From NCBI RefSeq assembly GCF_900100925.1, contig NZ_FNKO01000002.1:1116001-1180000 (forward strand): a stretch of DNA of 64,000 nt. The letters run 5' to 3'. Position 1 is the stretch's first letter. Each line of letters begins with the position of its first letter. Below the pieces are notes generated by a model that had not been told where the DNA came from, ran no database searches, and was given only the letters and a program-made list of their open reading frames with translations. The position numbers were made by a program, and so were the translations under genes. This document shows positions 7,988 through 21,166 of this stretch, piece after piece. The DNA is from Actinopolyspora saharensis (GTDB lineage: Bacteria > Actinomycetota > Actinomycetes > Mycobacteriales > Pseudonocardiaceae).

Positions 7988-8908
7988 ATGAGGAATCCGG
8001 AGCCGAACACGGTCGGGGCCGAACCGCGGGAAGCCGCGCTCGATCCCGACGAACTGATCGAGTGGTTCACCGCCGAAGGACGTGACCTGCCGTGGCGCGG
8101 GGCCGACGTCGACGGCTGGGGCGTGCTGGTCAGCGAGACGATGCTGCAGCAGACCCCGGTGAACCGGGTGCTGCCGATCTGGCGGGAGTGGCTGGAGCGC
8201 TGGCCACGCCCCTCCGATCTCGCCGCGGCGAGCCAGGGGGAAGTCCTGCGGGCCTGGGGCAAGCTCGGTTACCCGCGCAGGGCCATGCGGCTGCACGAGG
8301 CCGCCGCGGTGATCGCCTCGGAGCACGGGGACCGTGTTCCCTCCGATGTGGACACCTTGCTCGCCCTGCCCGGGGTGGGCACCTACACGGCGCGAGCCGT
8401 GGCCGCGTTCGCCTACGGCAAGCGGGCCCCCGTGGTGGACACGAACGTGCGTCGCGTGGTCGCGCGCGCGATCCACGGCGCCGGCGACGCGGGCAACCCC
8501 TCCCCCAAGCGGGATCTCGCCGACGTCGACGCGCTGCTGCCTGCCGACGACCTCAGGGCCTCCGGGATGTCGGCCGCCCTGATGGAACTCGGGCAGACCG
8601 TCTGCACCGTGCGTTCCCCGGCTTGCGAGAGCTGCCCGCTCCACCACGGCTGCGCCTGGCGCGCGGCGGGCAAGCCCGCCTACGACGGCCCGCCGAAGAA
8701 GGTCCAGCGGTTCGCCGGCACCGACCGGCAGGTGCGCGGACTGCTGCTGGACGTGCTGCGCGGCTCCGCGGGACCGGTCCCCAGGGCGAGCCTGGACGCG
8801 GTGTGGAGCGAGGCGGGCCAGCGTGACCGAGCGCTCGACTCCCTGCTGGTGGACGGTCTGGTGGAGCAGACCGAGGACGGCAGGTTCGGCCTGCCCGGCG
8901 AGCACTAG
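7988..8908 (+). CDS. mutY: Adenine DNA glycosylase MutY
   Basis: MutY removes adenine mispaired with 8-oxoguanine in base-excision repair. The 306-aa protein has the helix-hairpin-helix glycosylase fold. The catalytic Glu is in LVSETMLQQTPV near residue 50, the HhH motif is LPGVGTYTARAV near residue 125, and the catalytic Asp is in VVDTNVRRV. A [4Fe-4S] cluster is bound by C-x6-C-x2-C-x5-C (CTVRSPACESC then C, about residues 205-220). The C-terminal oxoG-recognition domain is short, as in actinobacteria. The ATG at 7988 is the only convenient start. The carbonic anhydrase-mutY order agrees with Rv3588c-Rv3589. Confidence 0.95.
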   Translation: MRNPEPNTVGAEPREAALDPDELIEWFTAEGRDLPWRGADVDGWGVLVSETMLQQTPVNRVLPIWREWLERWPRPSDLAAASQGEVLRAWGKLGYPRRAMRLHEAAAVIASEHGDRVPSDVDTLLALPGVGTYTARAVAAFAYGKRAPVVDTNVRRVVARAIHGAGDAGNPSPKRDLADVDALLPADDLRASGMSAALMELGQTVCTVRSPACESCPLHHGCAWRAAGKPAYDGPPKKVQRFAGTDRQVRGLLLDVLRGSAGPVPRASLDAVWSEAGQRDRALDSLLVDGLVEQTEDGRFGLPGEH

Positions 8909-8952
8909 ACGGCTGTTCGCCGCGCCGCCTCCGCGTGGCCTGCTGCCGGGCT

Positions 8953-8996
8953 GAACTTCCCGCGGCTGCGGCCGCTGCCCGCTTCCGGGAAAGTTC
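8953..8996 (+). terminator. Hairpin downstream of mutY
   Basis: GAACTTCCCG pairs with CGGGAAAGTTC (one bulged A) around a GC-rich loop, 45 nt after the mutY stop. There is no U-tract, so terminator function is inferred from position and stem only. Confidence 0.4.
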
Positions 8997-9119
8997 CCGC
9001 ACCGACCAGCGGCCCGACCGGAAGAGCCCCACGGACACGCCCGAGGGCGATCTCGAGTTGCCGAGCCCCGGCTGAGGGTCCAGGTTGGATCAACAACCGA
9101 TCCGTTGCCAGGGGGGTCC

Positions 9120-10016
9120 ATGAGCTCCGACGGAGTGGGCATCACCGCTCGCGGGATCACCGCGCGCGGGCCGTTGGGGCCCGTGTTCGAGAACGTGGAC
9201 GTCACCGTCGAACCCGGCGAGCTGGCCACGGTGGCCGGCCCCTCCGGAACTGGGCGGACCTCGCTGCTGCTGGCCCTGTCGGGCAGGCTCCGCACGGTCG
9301 CCGGCCGGATCGAGGTCGGCGGCCACAAGCTGCCCAGGCACTCCAAAAAGGCCAGACAGCTGGTCGTGCCCGCCCTGCTGCGCCCAGGTTTCGAGCTGGA
9401 GCGGTGCTGGAGGGTGCGCGAGGCGGTGCGCGAACGCCGCGTCACGAGCAGGATCGGCAACACGGACGTGTCCGAGGCCTTCGCCCTGGTCGGGATCGAT
9501 CCGGAGCCCGAAGCGCTGATCGGCTCCCTGCATCCGGGTGAACGGCTGCTGCTCGCCGTAGCGCTCGGCGCGGCGGCCTCACCCGCCGGGTTGCTGGTCG
9601 ACGACGTGGAGCTGGGACTTCCCGCAGCCGCGCGGGTCAGAGTGTGGACCGCCCTGAAGGCGGTGAGCGCGACCGGCACCACTGTGCTCGTCAGCACGAC
9701 GGATCCCCCGAGTTTCGCGGCAGGGCCGGTGATCAGGCTGCCCCGCTCCGACGGCGACTCGGAGGAGGAGCCCCGGCACGACACGCGGCCGGACATCGCG
9801 ACACCGTTCGAGCTGGAACAGCTCAGGGGGACCGGGCTCGTCTCCCCGACCACCCCGGTACCCGGCAACGGTCCCGAACAACCCGACCTCTTCTCCCTCG
9901 TGGAGGACGCTCCCGGATCGGACGAAAAACCCGGTCCCGGAGGCGGAGACACCGCGCAGTTCCCCGGATCGGAGCAGTCCGGTCCGGAATCCGATGAGGA
10001 CGGACGTGCGCGATGA
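9120..10016 (+). CDS. Degenerate ABC-type ATP-binding protein paired with a YhgE/Pip-like membrane protein
   Basis: A 298-aa protein with an ABC nucleotide-binding-domain layout (about residues 1-210) and a long acidic, Pro/Gly-rich C-terminal tail. The P-loop is GPSGTGRTS near residue 40, with Arg in place of the ATP-binding Lys. The signature motif reads LHPGE instead of LSGGQ. The Walker B end is LLVDDVE, with Asp where the catalytic Glu should be. It may bind but not hydrolyse ATP. The ATG at 9120 follows AGGGGGG. Its stop overlaps the next gene's start (ATGA), so the two are translationally coupled and probably form one complex. Substrate unknown. Confidence 0.7.
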   Translation: MSSDGVGITARGITARGPLGPVFENVDVTVEPGELATVAGPSGTGRTSLLLALSGRLRTVAGRIEVGGHKLPRHSKKARQLVVPALLRPGFELERCWRVREAVRERRVTSRIGNTDVSEAFALVGIDPEPEALIGSLHPGERLLLAVALGAAASPAGLLVDDVELGLPAAARVRVWTALKAVSATGTTVLVSTTDPPSFAAGPVIRLPRSDGDSEEEPRHDTRPDIATPFELEQLRGTGLVSPTTPVPGNGPEQPDLFSLVEDAPGSDEKPGPGGGDTAQFPGSEQSGPESDEDGRAR

Positions 10017-11956
10017 GGGTCGTCAAGCTCGCACTGCTCGAACTGCGCAGGTTCCGGGGTGGCAAGCTCCGCCCGCTGGTGCTGGTCGCGCTGGTGCTCG
10101 TTCCGCTGCTGTACGGCTCGCTGTACCTGTGGTCCAACTGGAACCCCTACGGCAGGACGGAACACGTCCCCGTGGCAGTGGTCAACAACGATCAACCGGT
10201 GCGCGCCTCCGGCCAGTTCATCGACGCGGGGAAGCAGTTCACCGAACAGCTGCGTTCCCGCAGGCTGTTCGACTGGAACTTCGTCGACGCGCGGGAGGCG
10301 CGGCGCGGGCTGCGCCAGGGTGACTACTACTTCACCATCACCGTTCCGAAGGACTTCAGCGCCAAGCTGGGGAGCGCGACGCACCGCCTGCCGCAACGCG
10401 CCGAACTCGAGATCACCAAGAACGACGCGAACGGCTACATAGCGGGCATCATGGCCGACACGGTCGAGGCCGAACTGCAGAACCAGATCAACGCCGCCGC
10501 CCACAGCGCCTACGCGCGGACGCTGTACGACGAGATGGACACCATGCGGCAGAAGCTGTTGAACGCCTCCAAGGCCGCCGAACAACTCGTGGAGGGGACC
10601 TCGCTCAGCGTGCGCGGCACCGAAGGGCTCAGCAGCGGCCTGTCCGGAGCGGTGGACGGTGCGCGCGACATCTCCACGGGCGTCGACGACGTCTCCACCG
10701 CCGCGGCCCAGCTGGACCGCAGGTTGACGGCGCTGACCAACCTGACGGCGGACAGACTGCCCGCGCGGATGGACGACGCCGTCGACGCCGGGGGCGCGGT
10801 GGTCCAGGGGATGAGCACGGTCGCCACCGCGACCTCCTTCATCGCCGACAGGGCCTCCAACGACGTGGCCGGGATCGAGGAGCTCGGCAGGAAGCACCCG
10901 GAACTTGGCCAGGACCCCACCTACCGCCGAGTGCTGCGCAACGCGCGGCAGCTCGCAGGCACCACCGCGAAAACGAACGACCGGGCCTCCGAAGTGCTGT
11001 CCGAGGCCCGCAGGGCCAACTCCGAACTGGCCACGCTGCGGCGGAGCGTGGACACCGTGCAGCAGCGGATCACCGCGGTCACCGAACCCGCCGACCGGGT
11101 CACCGCGGGCACCTCGGCGCTGAGCAGCGGAGCCGAGACGCTGACCAGCAGCCTGAACAACCTGTCCTCCAGCAGCCGAACCCTCAACGCGGGCGCGCAG
11201 CAGCTCAACAGCGGGGCCGAGGAGCTGAAGTCCCTGGTGGATCAGGGACTGTCCCGCATCCCGCCCACCGACCCGGCCCAGGTTTCGCGGGCGGCCGACG
11301 TTCTCGGCTCCCCCACGGCGATCACCCAGCAGAACCTGAACCCGGCACATGTCTACGGGCGCGGGTTGGCCCCGTTCTTCTTCGCCATCGCCCTGTGGGT
11401 GTTCGGGCTGTTCGCCTACCTGCTGTTGAAACCGGTGAACACCAGAGCCATGGCCGGCAGGAACCTGGCCGCCACCATCGCCCTGGCCGGCTGGCTGCCC
11501 GCGGCCGTGCTGGGCACTCTCGGCGCCGGGGTGCTGCTGGCGGTCGTCGGTTTCGGTCTGGGGCTGGACCCGATCCACCTGTGGCCGACGGTCGGCTTGC
11601 TCGCCCTGGGGGCGACCGCCTTCGTCGCCATCGACCACCTGCTGCGCACCGCTTTCGGCGCCGTCGGGGACGCGGTGTCCCTCGTGTTGCTGATCGTGCA
11701 GCTCACCGCTTCGGGAGGGCTGTACCCGATGGAAACCACCCCGGTTCCCTTCCAGGCGATCCACCCCTACCTGCCGATGACCTACCTGGTGGACGGCCTC
11801 CGGGTGACCATATCCGGTGGTCTCACCGAGCACCTGGTCCGCGACCTGATCGTGCTCGGCGGTTTCCTGCTCGCCTCGCTGGTGCTGACCACGATCGTGG
11901 TAGCCAGACAACGGGTGTGGACCATCGGACGGTTGCATCCCCGGATCGAGCTGTGA
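10013..11956 (+). CDS. YhgE/Pip-family ABC-2-type membrane protein
   Basis: A 647-aa membrane protein. One N-terminal transmembrane segment (PLVLVALVLVPLLYGSLYLW, about residues 21-41) is followed by a large external region (about 45-435). That region is rich in repeated SSGAxxL/TSxL heptad-like segments, typical of the YhgE/phage-infection-protein family. Five or so C-terminal transmembrane helices (about 440-640) carry the ABC-2 permease pattern, including PMTYLVDGLRVTISGG. Family members include the B. subtilis phage-infection protein and putative exporters linked to type VII-like machinery. Coupled to the preceding ATPase-like gene by ATGA overlap. Substrate unknown. Confidence 0.8.
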   Translation: MRVVKLALLELRRFRGGKLRPLVLVALVLVPLLYGSLYLWSNWNPYGRTEHVPVAVVNNDQPVRASGQFIDAGKQFTEQLRSRRLFDWNFVDAREARRGLRQGDYYFTITVPKDFSAKLGSATHRLPQRAELEITKNDANGYIAGIMADTVEAELQNQINAAAHSAYARTLYDEMDTMRQKLLNASKAAEQLVEGTSLSVRGTEGLSSGLSGAVDGARDISTGVDDVSTAAAQLDRRLTALTNLTADRLPARMDDAVDAGGAVVQGMSTVATATSFIADRASNDVAGIEELGRKHPELGQDPTYRRVLRNARQLAGTTAKTNDRASEVLSEARRANSELATLRRSVDTVQQRITAVTEPADRVTAGTSALSSGAETLTSSLNNLSSSSRTLNAGAQQLNSGAEELKSLVDQGLSRIPPTDPAQVSRAADVLGSPTAITQQNLNPAHVYGRGLAPFFFAIALWVFGLFAYLLLKPVNTRAMAGRNLAATIALAGWLPAAVLGTLGAGVLLAVVGFGLGLDPIHLWPTVGLLALGATAFVAIDHLLRTAFGAVGDAVSLVLLIVQLTASGGLYPMETTPVPFQAIHPYLPMTYLVDGLRVTISGGLTEHLVRDLIVLGGFLLASLVLTTIVVARQRVWTIGRLHPRIEL

Positions 11957-12030
11957 GGCCGCCACTACCGCGCGGCACCGATCACCACGCCCGCCGCGCC
12001 GACGAAGTGCGCCGGGCCGCACGGACCACC

Positions 12031-12036
12031 TAGGCT
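12031..12036 (+). promoter_or_regulatory. -10 box of leaderless mhuD promoter
   Basis: TAGGCT, 6 nt before the mhuD ATG; no Shine-Dalgarno is present. I see no IdeR box here. Confidence 0.45.
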
Positions 12037-12042
12037 GGCGGC

Positions 12043-12351
12043 ATGACCGTGGTGAAGATCAACGCCCTGGAAGTGCCCGAAGGCAAGGGCGCCGAGCTCG
12101 AACGGCGCTTCGCCCAACGCCAGGGGGAGGTGGACCAGGCGCCCGGCTTCCTCGGCTTCGAGCTGCTGCGCCCGGTCCAGGGCGACAACCGCTACTTCGT
12201 GTGCACCAAGTGGGAGTCGGAGCAGGACTTCCGGAACTGGGCGGAAGGGCCCGCCAAACGAGCCCACGCCTCCGAGGGCGAGGACCCCGTGGCCACCGGC
12301 GCCAGCCTGCTCGAGTTCGAACTGGTCACCGAGTCGCACCCCGAGCGGTGA
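12043..12351 (+). CDS. mhuD: Heme-degrading monooxygenase MhuD
   Basis: A small (102 aa) ferredoxin-like/ABM-fold enzyme that oxidatively opens heme and frees iron; the mycobacterial enzyme yields mycobilin without CO release. The three residues known to matter in MhuD are all present: Asn7 (VVKINALEV), the Trp of FRNWAEGP near residue 66, and the proximal His of KRAHASEG near residue 75. PGFLGFELLRPV and GASLLEFELV match the family closely. Its position just downstream of mutY agrees with Rv3589-Rv3592. It converges with the following gene. With the siderophore importer at 24.9-29.1 kb, it gives this segment an iron-acquisition theme. Confidence 0.9.
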   Translation: MTVVKINALEVPEGKGAELERRFAQRQGEVDQAPGFLGFELLRPVQGDNRYFVCTKWESEQDFRNWAEGPAKRAHASEGEDPVATGASLLEFELVTESHPER

Positions 12352-12421
12352 CCGCCCCGTCGCGGGACGGAGTCGCTGGGCACGGCCGGCGGATCTCCGC
12401 CGCGAACCACGGGCAGCGCGG

Positions 12422-13453
12422 TCACGACGGCACGACGAGCTCGGCCAGCACGGCCCGGTGATCGGTCCCGTCCACCTTGAACGTGCGGTAGTCGCGCACG
12501 GCGGTGTCCCCGCTGACCAGCACGTGGTCGAGGGTGACCGGTGGGGCCCAGGGGCGTCCCAGCTCGGGCCAGGTCGGGGTCAGCCCGTCGCCGGTCACTT
12601 CGGCCGCGTCCGAGTACCCGCGTCCCAGCAGTTTCCGGAGCGGGGCGTGGTCCAACGTCGCGTTGAAGTCCCCGGCCAGTATCCGCGCCGGTTGGGACCG
12701 GTCGGTGGCAGGCGCAGGCAGTGAAGTTATCTCGCGTTTCCAGCCCGCCGTGGTGTCGCCCCCGACCGGCACCACGGGATGCGCGGCGACGTACTGGACG
12801 TCCCGCTCCCCGGGCAGGTCTATCCGGGCCGAGGGCTGCTGCATGGTGGTGTTCGAAGCCAGCGAGAGCTCGTGCAGCGGATAGCGCGCCACGATTCCCG
12901 AACCGTCCCCGTTGCCCTCCGGCTTGAGCACGCTGTACGGCAGGGTGTCGAACAACCCGGCCCGGCGCAGCTCATCCACCATCCCGGAGCTCAGCTCCGG
13001 CATGCTCAGCACGTCCACATCGTTGCGCCGAACCAGCCGAACCAGCCGGTCGACATCGGCCTTGCCGAAGTACACGTTCGCCGTCAGCACGTTCAACGAG
13101 CGCCCCTGCACGTCACCCGACTCGTCGGCGAGCACGCGCGGGGCGACGCCAGCGGCGAGCACGGCGGTCACCATGGCCACGACCAGCGCGATCAGCCAGC
13201 GGCGCAGCGACAGCGCGAGCAGCAGCAGCACTCCACCGCCAGCCGTGACGTAGGGGGTGAGCGCGATCAGCGCCGAGGAGATCTGACCGCGTTCCAGTCC
13301 ACCGAACCGCCCCAGGGCCACCGCGCAGAGAAACGCCGCTAGCAGCAGCAACAGCAGGGTGACGATCCGACCTCCGGGGGCGCGGCGGCGACCACGCGGC
13401 GGCTTCCGCTGCTCGGACATCGACTCGTCCTCGACCAGGTCGTCACTGTGCAT
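12422..13453 (-). CDS. Membrane-anchored endonuclease/exonuclease/phosphatase-fold protein
   Basis: About 343 aa. A short basic cytoplasmic N-terminus is followed by three hydrophobic segments (about residues 30-50, 60-80 and 85-105). An extracytoplasmic endonuclease/exonuclease/phosphatase domain comes next, with LNVLTANVYFG, the metal-ligand Glu in SMPELSS, GIVARYPL, the DFNAT motif in ILAGDFNATLDH, LDHVLVS, and the C-terminal catalytic DH in GTDHRAVLAELV. Actinobacteria carry many such proteins of unknown substrate. Start choice is uncertain: ATG at 13453 follows GAGGCGG, and ATGs at 13474 and 13420 are alternatives. It converges with mhuD. Confidence 0.8.
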   Translation of the reverse strand: MHSDDLVEDESMSEQRKPPRGRRRAPGGRIVTLLLLLLAAFLCAVALGRFGGLERGQISSALIALTPYVTAGGGVLLLLALSLRRWLIALVVAMVTAVLAAGVAPRVLADESGDVQGRSLNVLTANVYFGKADVDRLVRLVRRNDVDVLSMPELSSGMVDELRRAGLFDTLPYSVLKPEGNGDGSGIVARYPLHELSLASNTTMQQPSARIDLPGERDVQYVAAHPVVPVGGDTTAGWKREITSLPAPATDRSQPARILAGDFNATLDHAPLRKLLGRGYSDAAEVTGDGLTPTWPELGRPWAPPVTLDHVLVSGDTAVRDYRTFKVDGTDHRAVLAELVVPS

Positions 13454-13653
13454 ATCCGCCGCCTCACGCCCCATACAGCCACACCTACCGGAAAACTTCC
13501 GTCCTCGACTCGAGCTGTGTCGCACCTCACCGGAGGGACATGCCGATTGTGCTTCCTTGCCGGACAATCGACTCGCACCGGGTGGAGGCACAGACCGCCG
13601 GAGAGCGCACAGTGCCCGCGCGGTTCCGGCGGTTCAGCGGAGCGCTCGACCGC

Positions 13654-15222
13654 TCAGAAAGCGAGCCCCAGCGCCCAGCTGCCCACCCCGTACAACGCGG
13701 CGGGAATCAGCACGAGCGCGCTGAGGTTGATCCACCAGCCCGCTTTCACCATCTGCGGGATGGTCACGTAGCCGGAGCCGAAGACGATCGCGTTCGGTGG
13801 AGTCGCCACCGGAAGCATGAAGGCGCAGCTGGCCGCCACCGCCGCCGGAACGACCAGCACCAGCAGATCCATGTTCAGTCCGAGCGCCACACCGGCGAGG
13901 ATCGGCAGGAAGGTGGCCGCTGTGGCGGTGTTGCTGGTCATCTCGGTGAGGAAGACGACCGCCGCCACGGCCACCACGATCAACAACAGCACCGGCACCC
14001 CGCCGAGGGCGCCGACCTTGTTGCCGATGAACGTGTCCAGTCCGCTGGACCCGACGGCCGAGGCCAGCGAGAGCCCACCGCCGAAGAGCAGCAGCACTCC
14101 CCACGGCAACTTCGCCGCGGCGGCCCAATCGAGCGTGAAAACCCCTTCCCGCACGCGGACCGGAGCCGCGAACAGCACCAGAGCCGCGGCGATGGCTATG
14201 CCCGCGTCGGAGAGGTTGAGCCCGGGCAGCAGGTTCGAGAGCGGTTCGCGCAGAATCCACAGCAGGGCCGTCAACATGAACACCACGAGCACGACCCGTT
14301 CCCCTCGATTCATGGGGCCGAGCTTGGCCAGCTCGCTCTTGAACAGCTCACGCCCACCGGGGATGTCGGTGAGGCTCGTCGGGTAGATCACCCTGGTCAA
14401 CAGCGCCCACGTGATCAGCAGCAACGCGGCCGCCAGCGGCAGGCCGAACAGCATCCACTGCCCGAAGCCTATTTGGATTCCGTAGGTCTCCGACAGGAAG
14501 CCGGCCATGAACAGGTTCGGCGGGGTCCCGATCAGCGTGGCCAGGGATCCGATGCTGGCCGCGTAGGCGATGGCCAGCATCAGGCAGACGGCGAAACGTC
14601 CCGCCCCGGTGTCGCCCCGGTCCCGCATGCCGTGTTCCACGGTTTCCTCGTCGGAGTCACCGCGCAGGCGTTCGAAGACGAGGGTCAGCACCGACATGCC
14701 GATCGGCAACATGACCACAGTGGTCGCGGTGTTGCTGACCCACATCGAGAGGAACGCGGTGGCCAGCATGAAACCACCGACGATCCGCACCGGGCGGGTA
14801 CCGACCGCGAGCACGGTACGCAGCGCTATCCGGCGGTGCAGCCCCCAGCGCTGCATCGCCAGGGCCAGCATGAAACCGCCCATGAACAGGAAGACGATGT
14901 CGTTGGCGTAGGGGGCGGTGGCTTCCTCGACATCACCGACCCCGAGCAGCGGGAACAGCACGATCGGCAACAACGCGGTGGCCGCCAGCGGCAGGGCTTC
15001 GGTGACCCACCAGACCGCCATCAACACGCCGACCGCAGCGACTCCCCGTCCCGCGTGAGTGGCTCCGTCCTCACCACCGGGCAGGAGGAAGTAGACGGCT
15101 ACGGCCAGGAGCGGTCCCAGAAACCTGCCGATCCAGGCTCTGCGGGAAATTCTGGTGGGCTCCGCGGTTTCACCTAATTCCGGTGCCTCGGTCGAACTGT
15201 GCTCGTCACTGCCGGCGACCAT
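13654..15222 (-). CDS. SLC13/DASS-family carboxylate transporter
   Basis: A polytopic inner-membrane importer of di- or tricarboxylates (or sulfate), probably Na+-coupled, of about 522 aa. Both family signature SNT motifs are present: WVSNTATTVVMLPIG in the first half and MTSNTATAATFLPIL in the second. About 11-12 hydrophobic segments are visible. GTPPNLFMAGF and the C-terminal ATPPNAIVFGSGYV also belong to the family pattern. The ATG at 15222 follows GAGGTGGGGGA; an in-frame GTG lies 12 nt further upstream. It is the first gene downstream of the rRNA operon terminator. The exact substrate cannot be read from sequence. Confidence 0.9.
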   Translation of the reverse strand: MVAGSDEHSSTEAPELGETAEPTRISRRAWIGRFLGPLLAVAVYFLLPGGEDGATHAGRGVAAVGVLMAVWWVTEALPLAATALLPIVLFPLLGVGDVEEATAPYANDIVFLFMGGFMLALAMQRWGLHRRIALRTVLAVGTRPVRIVGGFMLATAFLSMWVSNTATTVVMLPIGMSVLTLVFERLRGDSDEETVEHGMRDRGDTGAGRFAVCLMLAIAYAASIGSLATLIGTPPNLFMAGFLSETYGIQIGFGQWMLFGLPLAAALLLITWALLTRVIYPTSLTDIPGGRELFKSELAKLGPMNRGERVVLVVFMLTALLWILREPLSNLLPGLNLSDAGIAIAAALVLFAAPVRVREGVFTLDWAAAAKLPWGVLLLFGGGLSLASAVGSSGLDTFIGNKVGALGGVPVLLLIVVAVAAVVFLTEMTSNTATAATFLPILAGVALGLNMDLLVLVVPAAVAASCAFMLPVATPPNAIVFGSGYVTIPQMVKAGWWINLSALVLIPAALYGVGSWALGLAF

Positions 15223-15389
15223 TGCTTCCCCCACCTCGATCTCGACGTATCGCTCTCACCGAAGGTGATGATGAGTCCGCCACTGCGAATCGCGAGAAAC
15301 CGTAATGGTTCTCGAGCGTTTCGGAAAGTGCGAGAATGTTCATACGCCATGCGAGAGGGGTGCGCATGGTGCGAGGGGTGCACACATGT

Positions 15390-15424
15390 CTGTGCCCACC
15401 CCTCGCGTCGGGGGGTGGGCACAG
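15390..15424 (-). terminator. rRNA operon terminator hairpin
   Basis: A perfect 13-bp stem, CTGTGCCCACCCC with GGGGTGGGCACAG, about a dozen nt past the 5S 3' end on the minus strand. A second possible stem (GCGAGGGGTG/CACCCCTCGC, about 15371-15405) uses part of the same sequence and would be mutually exclusive. There is no long U-tract. Confidence 0.7.
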
Positions 15425-15435
15425 AGTGGGGGGTT

Positions 15436-15557
15436 GGGTCGGCGGTGTCCGAGTCTCCCACACCCGTGGGGGTGCAGTACCTTAGGCGCTGGAGGGCTTA
15501 GCTTCCGGGTTCGGGATGGGTGCCGGGCGTGTCCCCTCCGCTGTGGCCACCGACCCA
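15436..15557 (-). rRNA. rrf: 5S ribosomal RNA
   Basis: The minus strand reads GGGTCGGTGGCCACAGCGG near the 5' end, CGAACCCGGAAGCTAAGCC in the middle and GGTACTGCACCC further on, the standard actinobacterial 5S pattern. The ends are placed by the terminal helix GGGTCGGTG/CGCCGACCC and are good to a few nt. Confidence 0.93.
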
Positions 15558-15727
15558 AACACAGTGGGGGAATTACACCCGCGTGTGTTGGTGGGGTTGG
15601 ACCGTGTCCAATTGTGTCCCCCGGATCGGGATCCGGGGATGGGGTGTGGTGGCTGGTGGGTGTGGTGGCGGGCATCGTTGTGTGCTGACCCGTGCCCCTC
15701 TTGTGGGGGGTGTGCGTGGGTGTGTGG

Positions 15728-20582
<4,855 letters not shown>

Positions 20583-20664
20583 TGAACCAGAGAAAAAACC
20601 CCAGCAAAAAACACAAAAAAACAAAAAGACAAGAAGCCACACACGCGTCAAGGCACTGTTGAAT

Positions 20665-20676
20665 TCTCAAAGAACA
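20665..20676 (-). promoter_or_regulatory. boxA antitermination element of the rRNA leader
   Basis: The minus strand reads TGTTCTTTGAGA, the actinobacterial rrn boxA sequence recognised by the Nus antitermination complex, about 80 nt upstream of mature 16S. Confidence 0.75.
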
Positions 20677-20754
20677 CACCCACACCAGTGGGCACACCAC
20701 CACAGAAACCCTTCCGACACTCACCGAAAAAGCCCCGCGGCCGGTGCACATTCA

Positions 20755-20760
20755 CCCTAG
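20755..20760 (-). promoter_or_regulatory. Candidate rrn -10 box
   Basis: TAGGGT on the minus strand, about 170 nt before 16S. There is no good -35 hexamer at the right spacing, which is common at CarD/RbpA-assisted rRNA promoters. Confidence 0.35.
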
Positions 20761-21166
20761 CACCCCACCACAGCACCCCCGACACCCGGGGGCACCCCAG
20801 TACTTCCCCAACACCACCACATGCACCAGCACGCAGCCACGCCAGAGAAAAACAGGCACCAGAATGAATTCAATTAATCAAACAACACCGGAAACTCTAA
20901 CACCCCGAAAACACCCCCACAAAACCGGGGGCCCTCGCAGCACCAGAATCACCAGCACCACCAACACAACCACAACCACCCAGAACCCCACGAGCACACA
21001 ACCCGCAAAGCTCCCAGCAGTTCCCGCCGTGCCGACAACCACCACACTACCCCCACAACCACACGCCCACACACCCACCCCCCACCACCACACAAACACC
21101 AGCACAACACGGGGTTACTCCCACGCCCTCCGAACTCCCCCGGATCCGGTCGAGCAGGCCGCAGCC

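Larger units (their letters stand above)
20583..21166 (-). other. rRNA operon leader and upstream region, strongly strand-skewed
   Basis: There is no gene in this 584-bp gap. It holds the 16S leader with a boxA (20665-20676) and a candidate -10 box (20755-20760). From about 20860 to 21120 the plus strand is nearly all A and C, so the transcribed strand is G/T-rich with long GTGGT-like runs. A short A/T patch lies at about 20863-20885, which could be an upstream activating element. Open frames here are compositional artefacts. Confidence 0.6.

Noticed and set aside
7832..12022. A 1396-codon minus-strand open frame
   Set aside because: It is antisense to mutY, the ABC pair and the YhgE/Pip gene, all of which have clear motifs.
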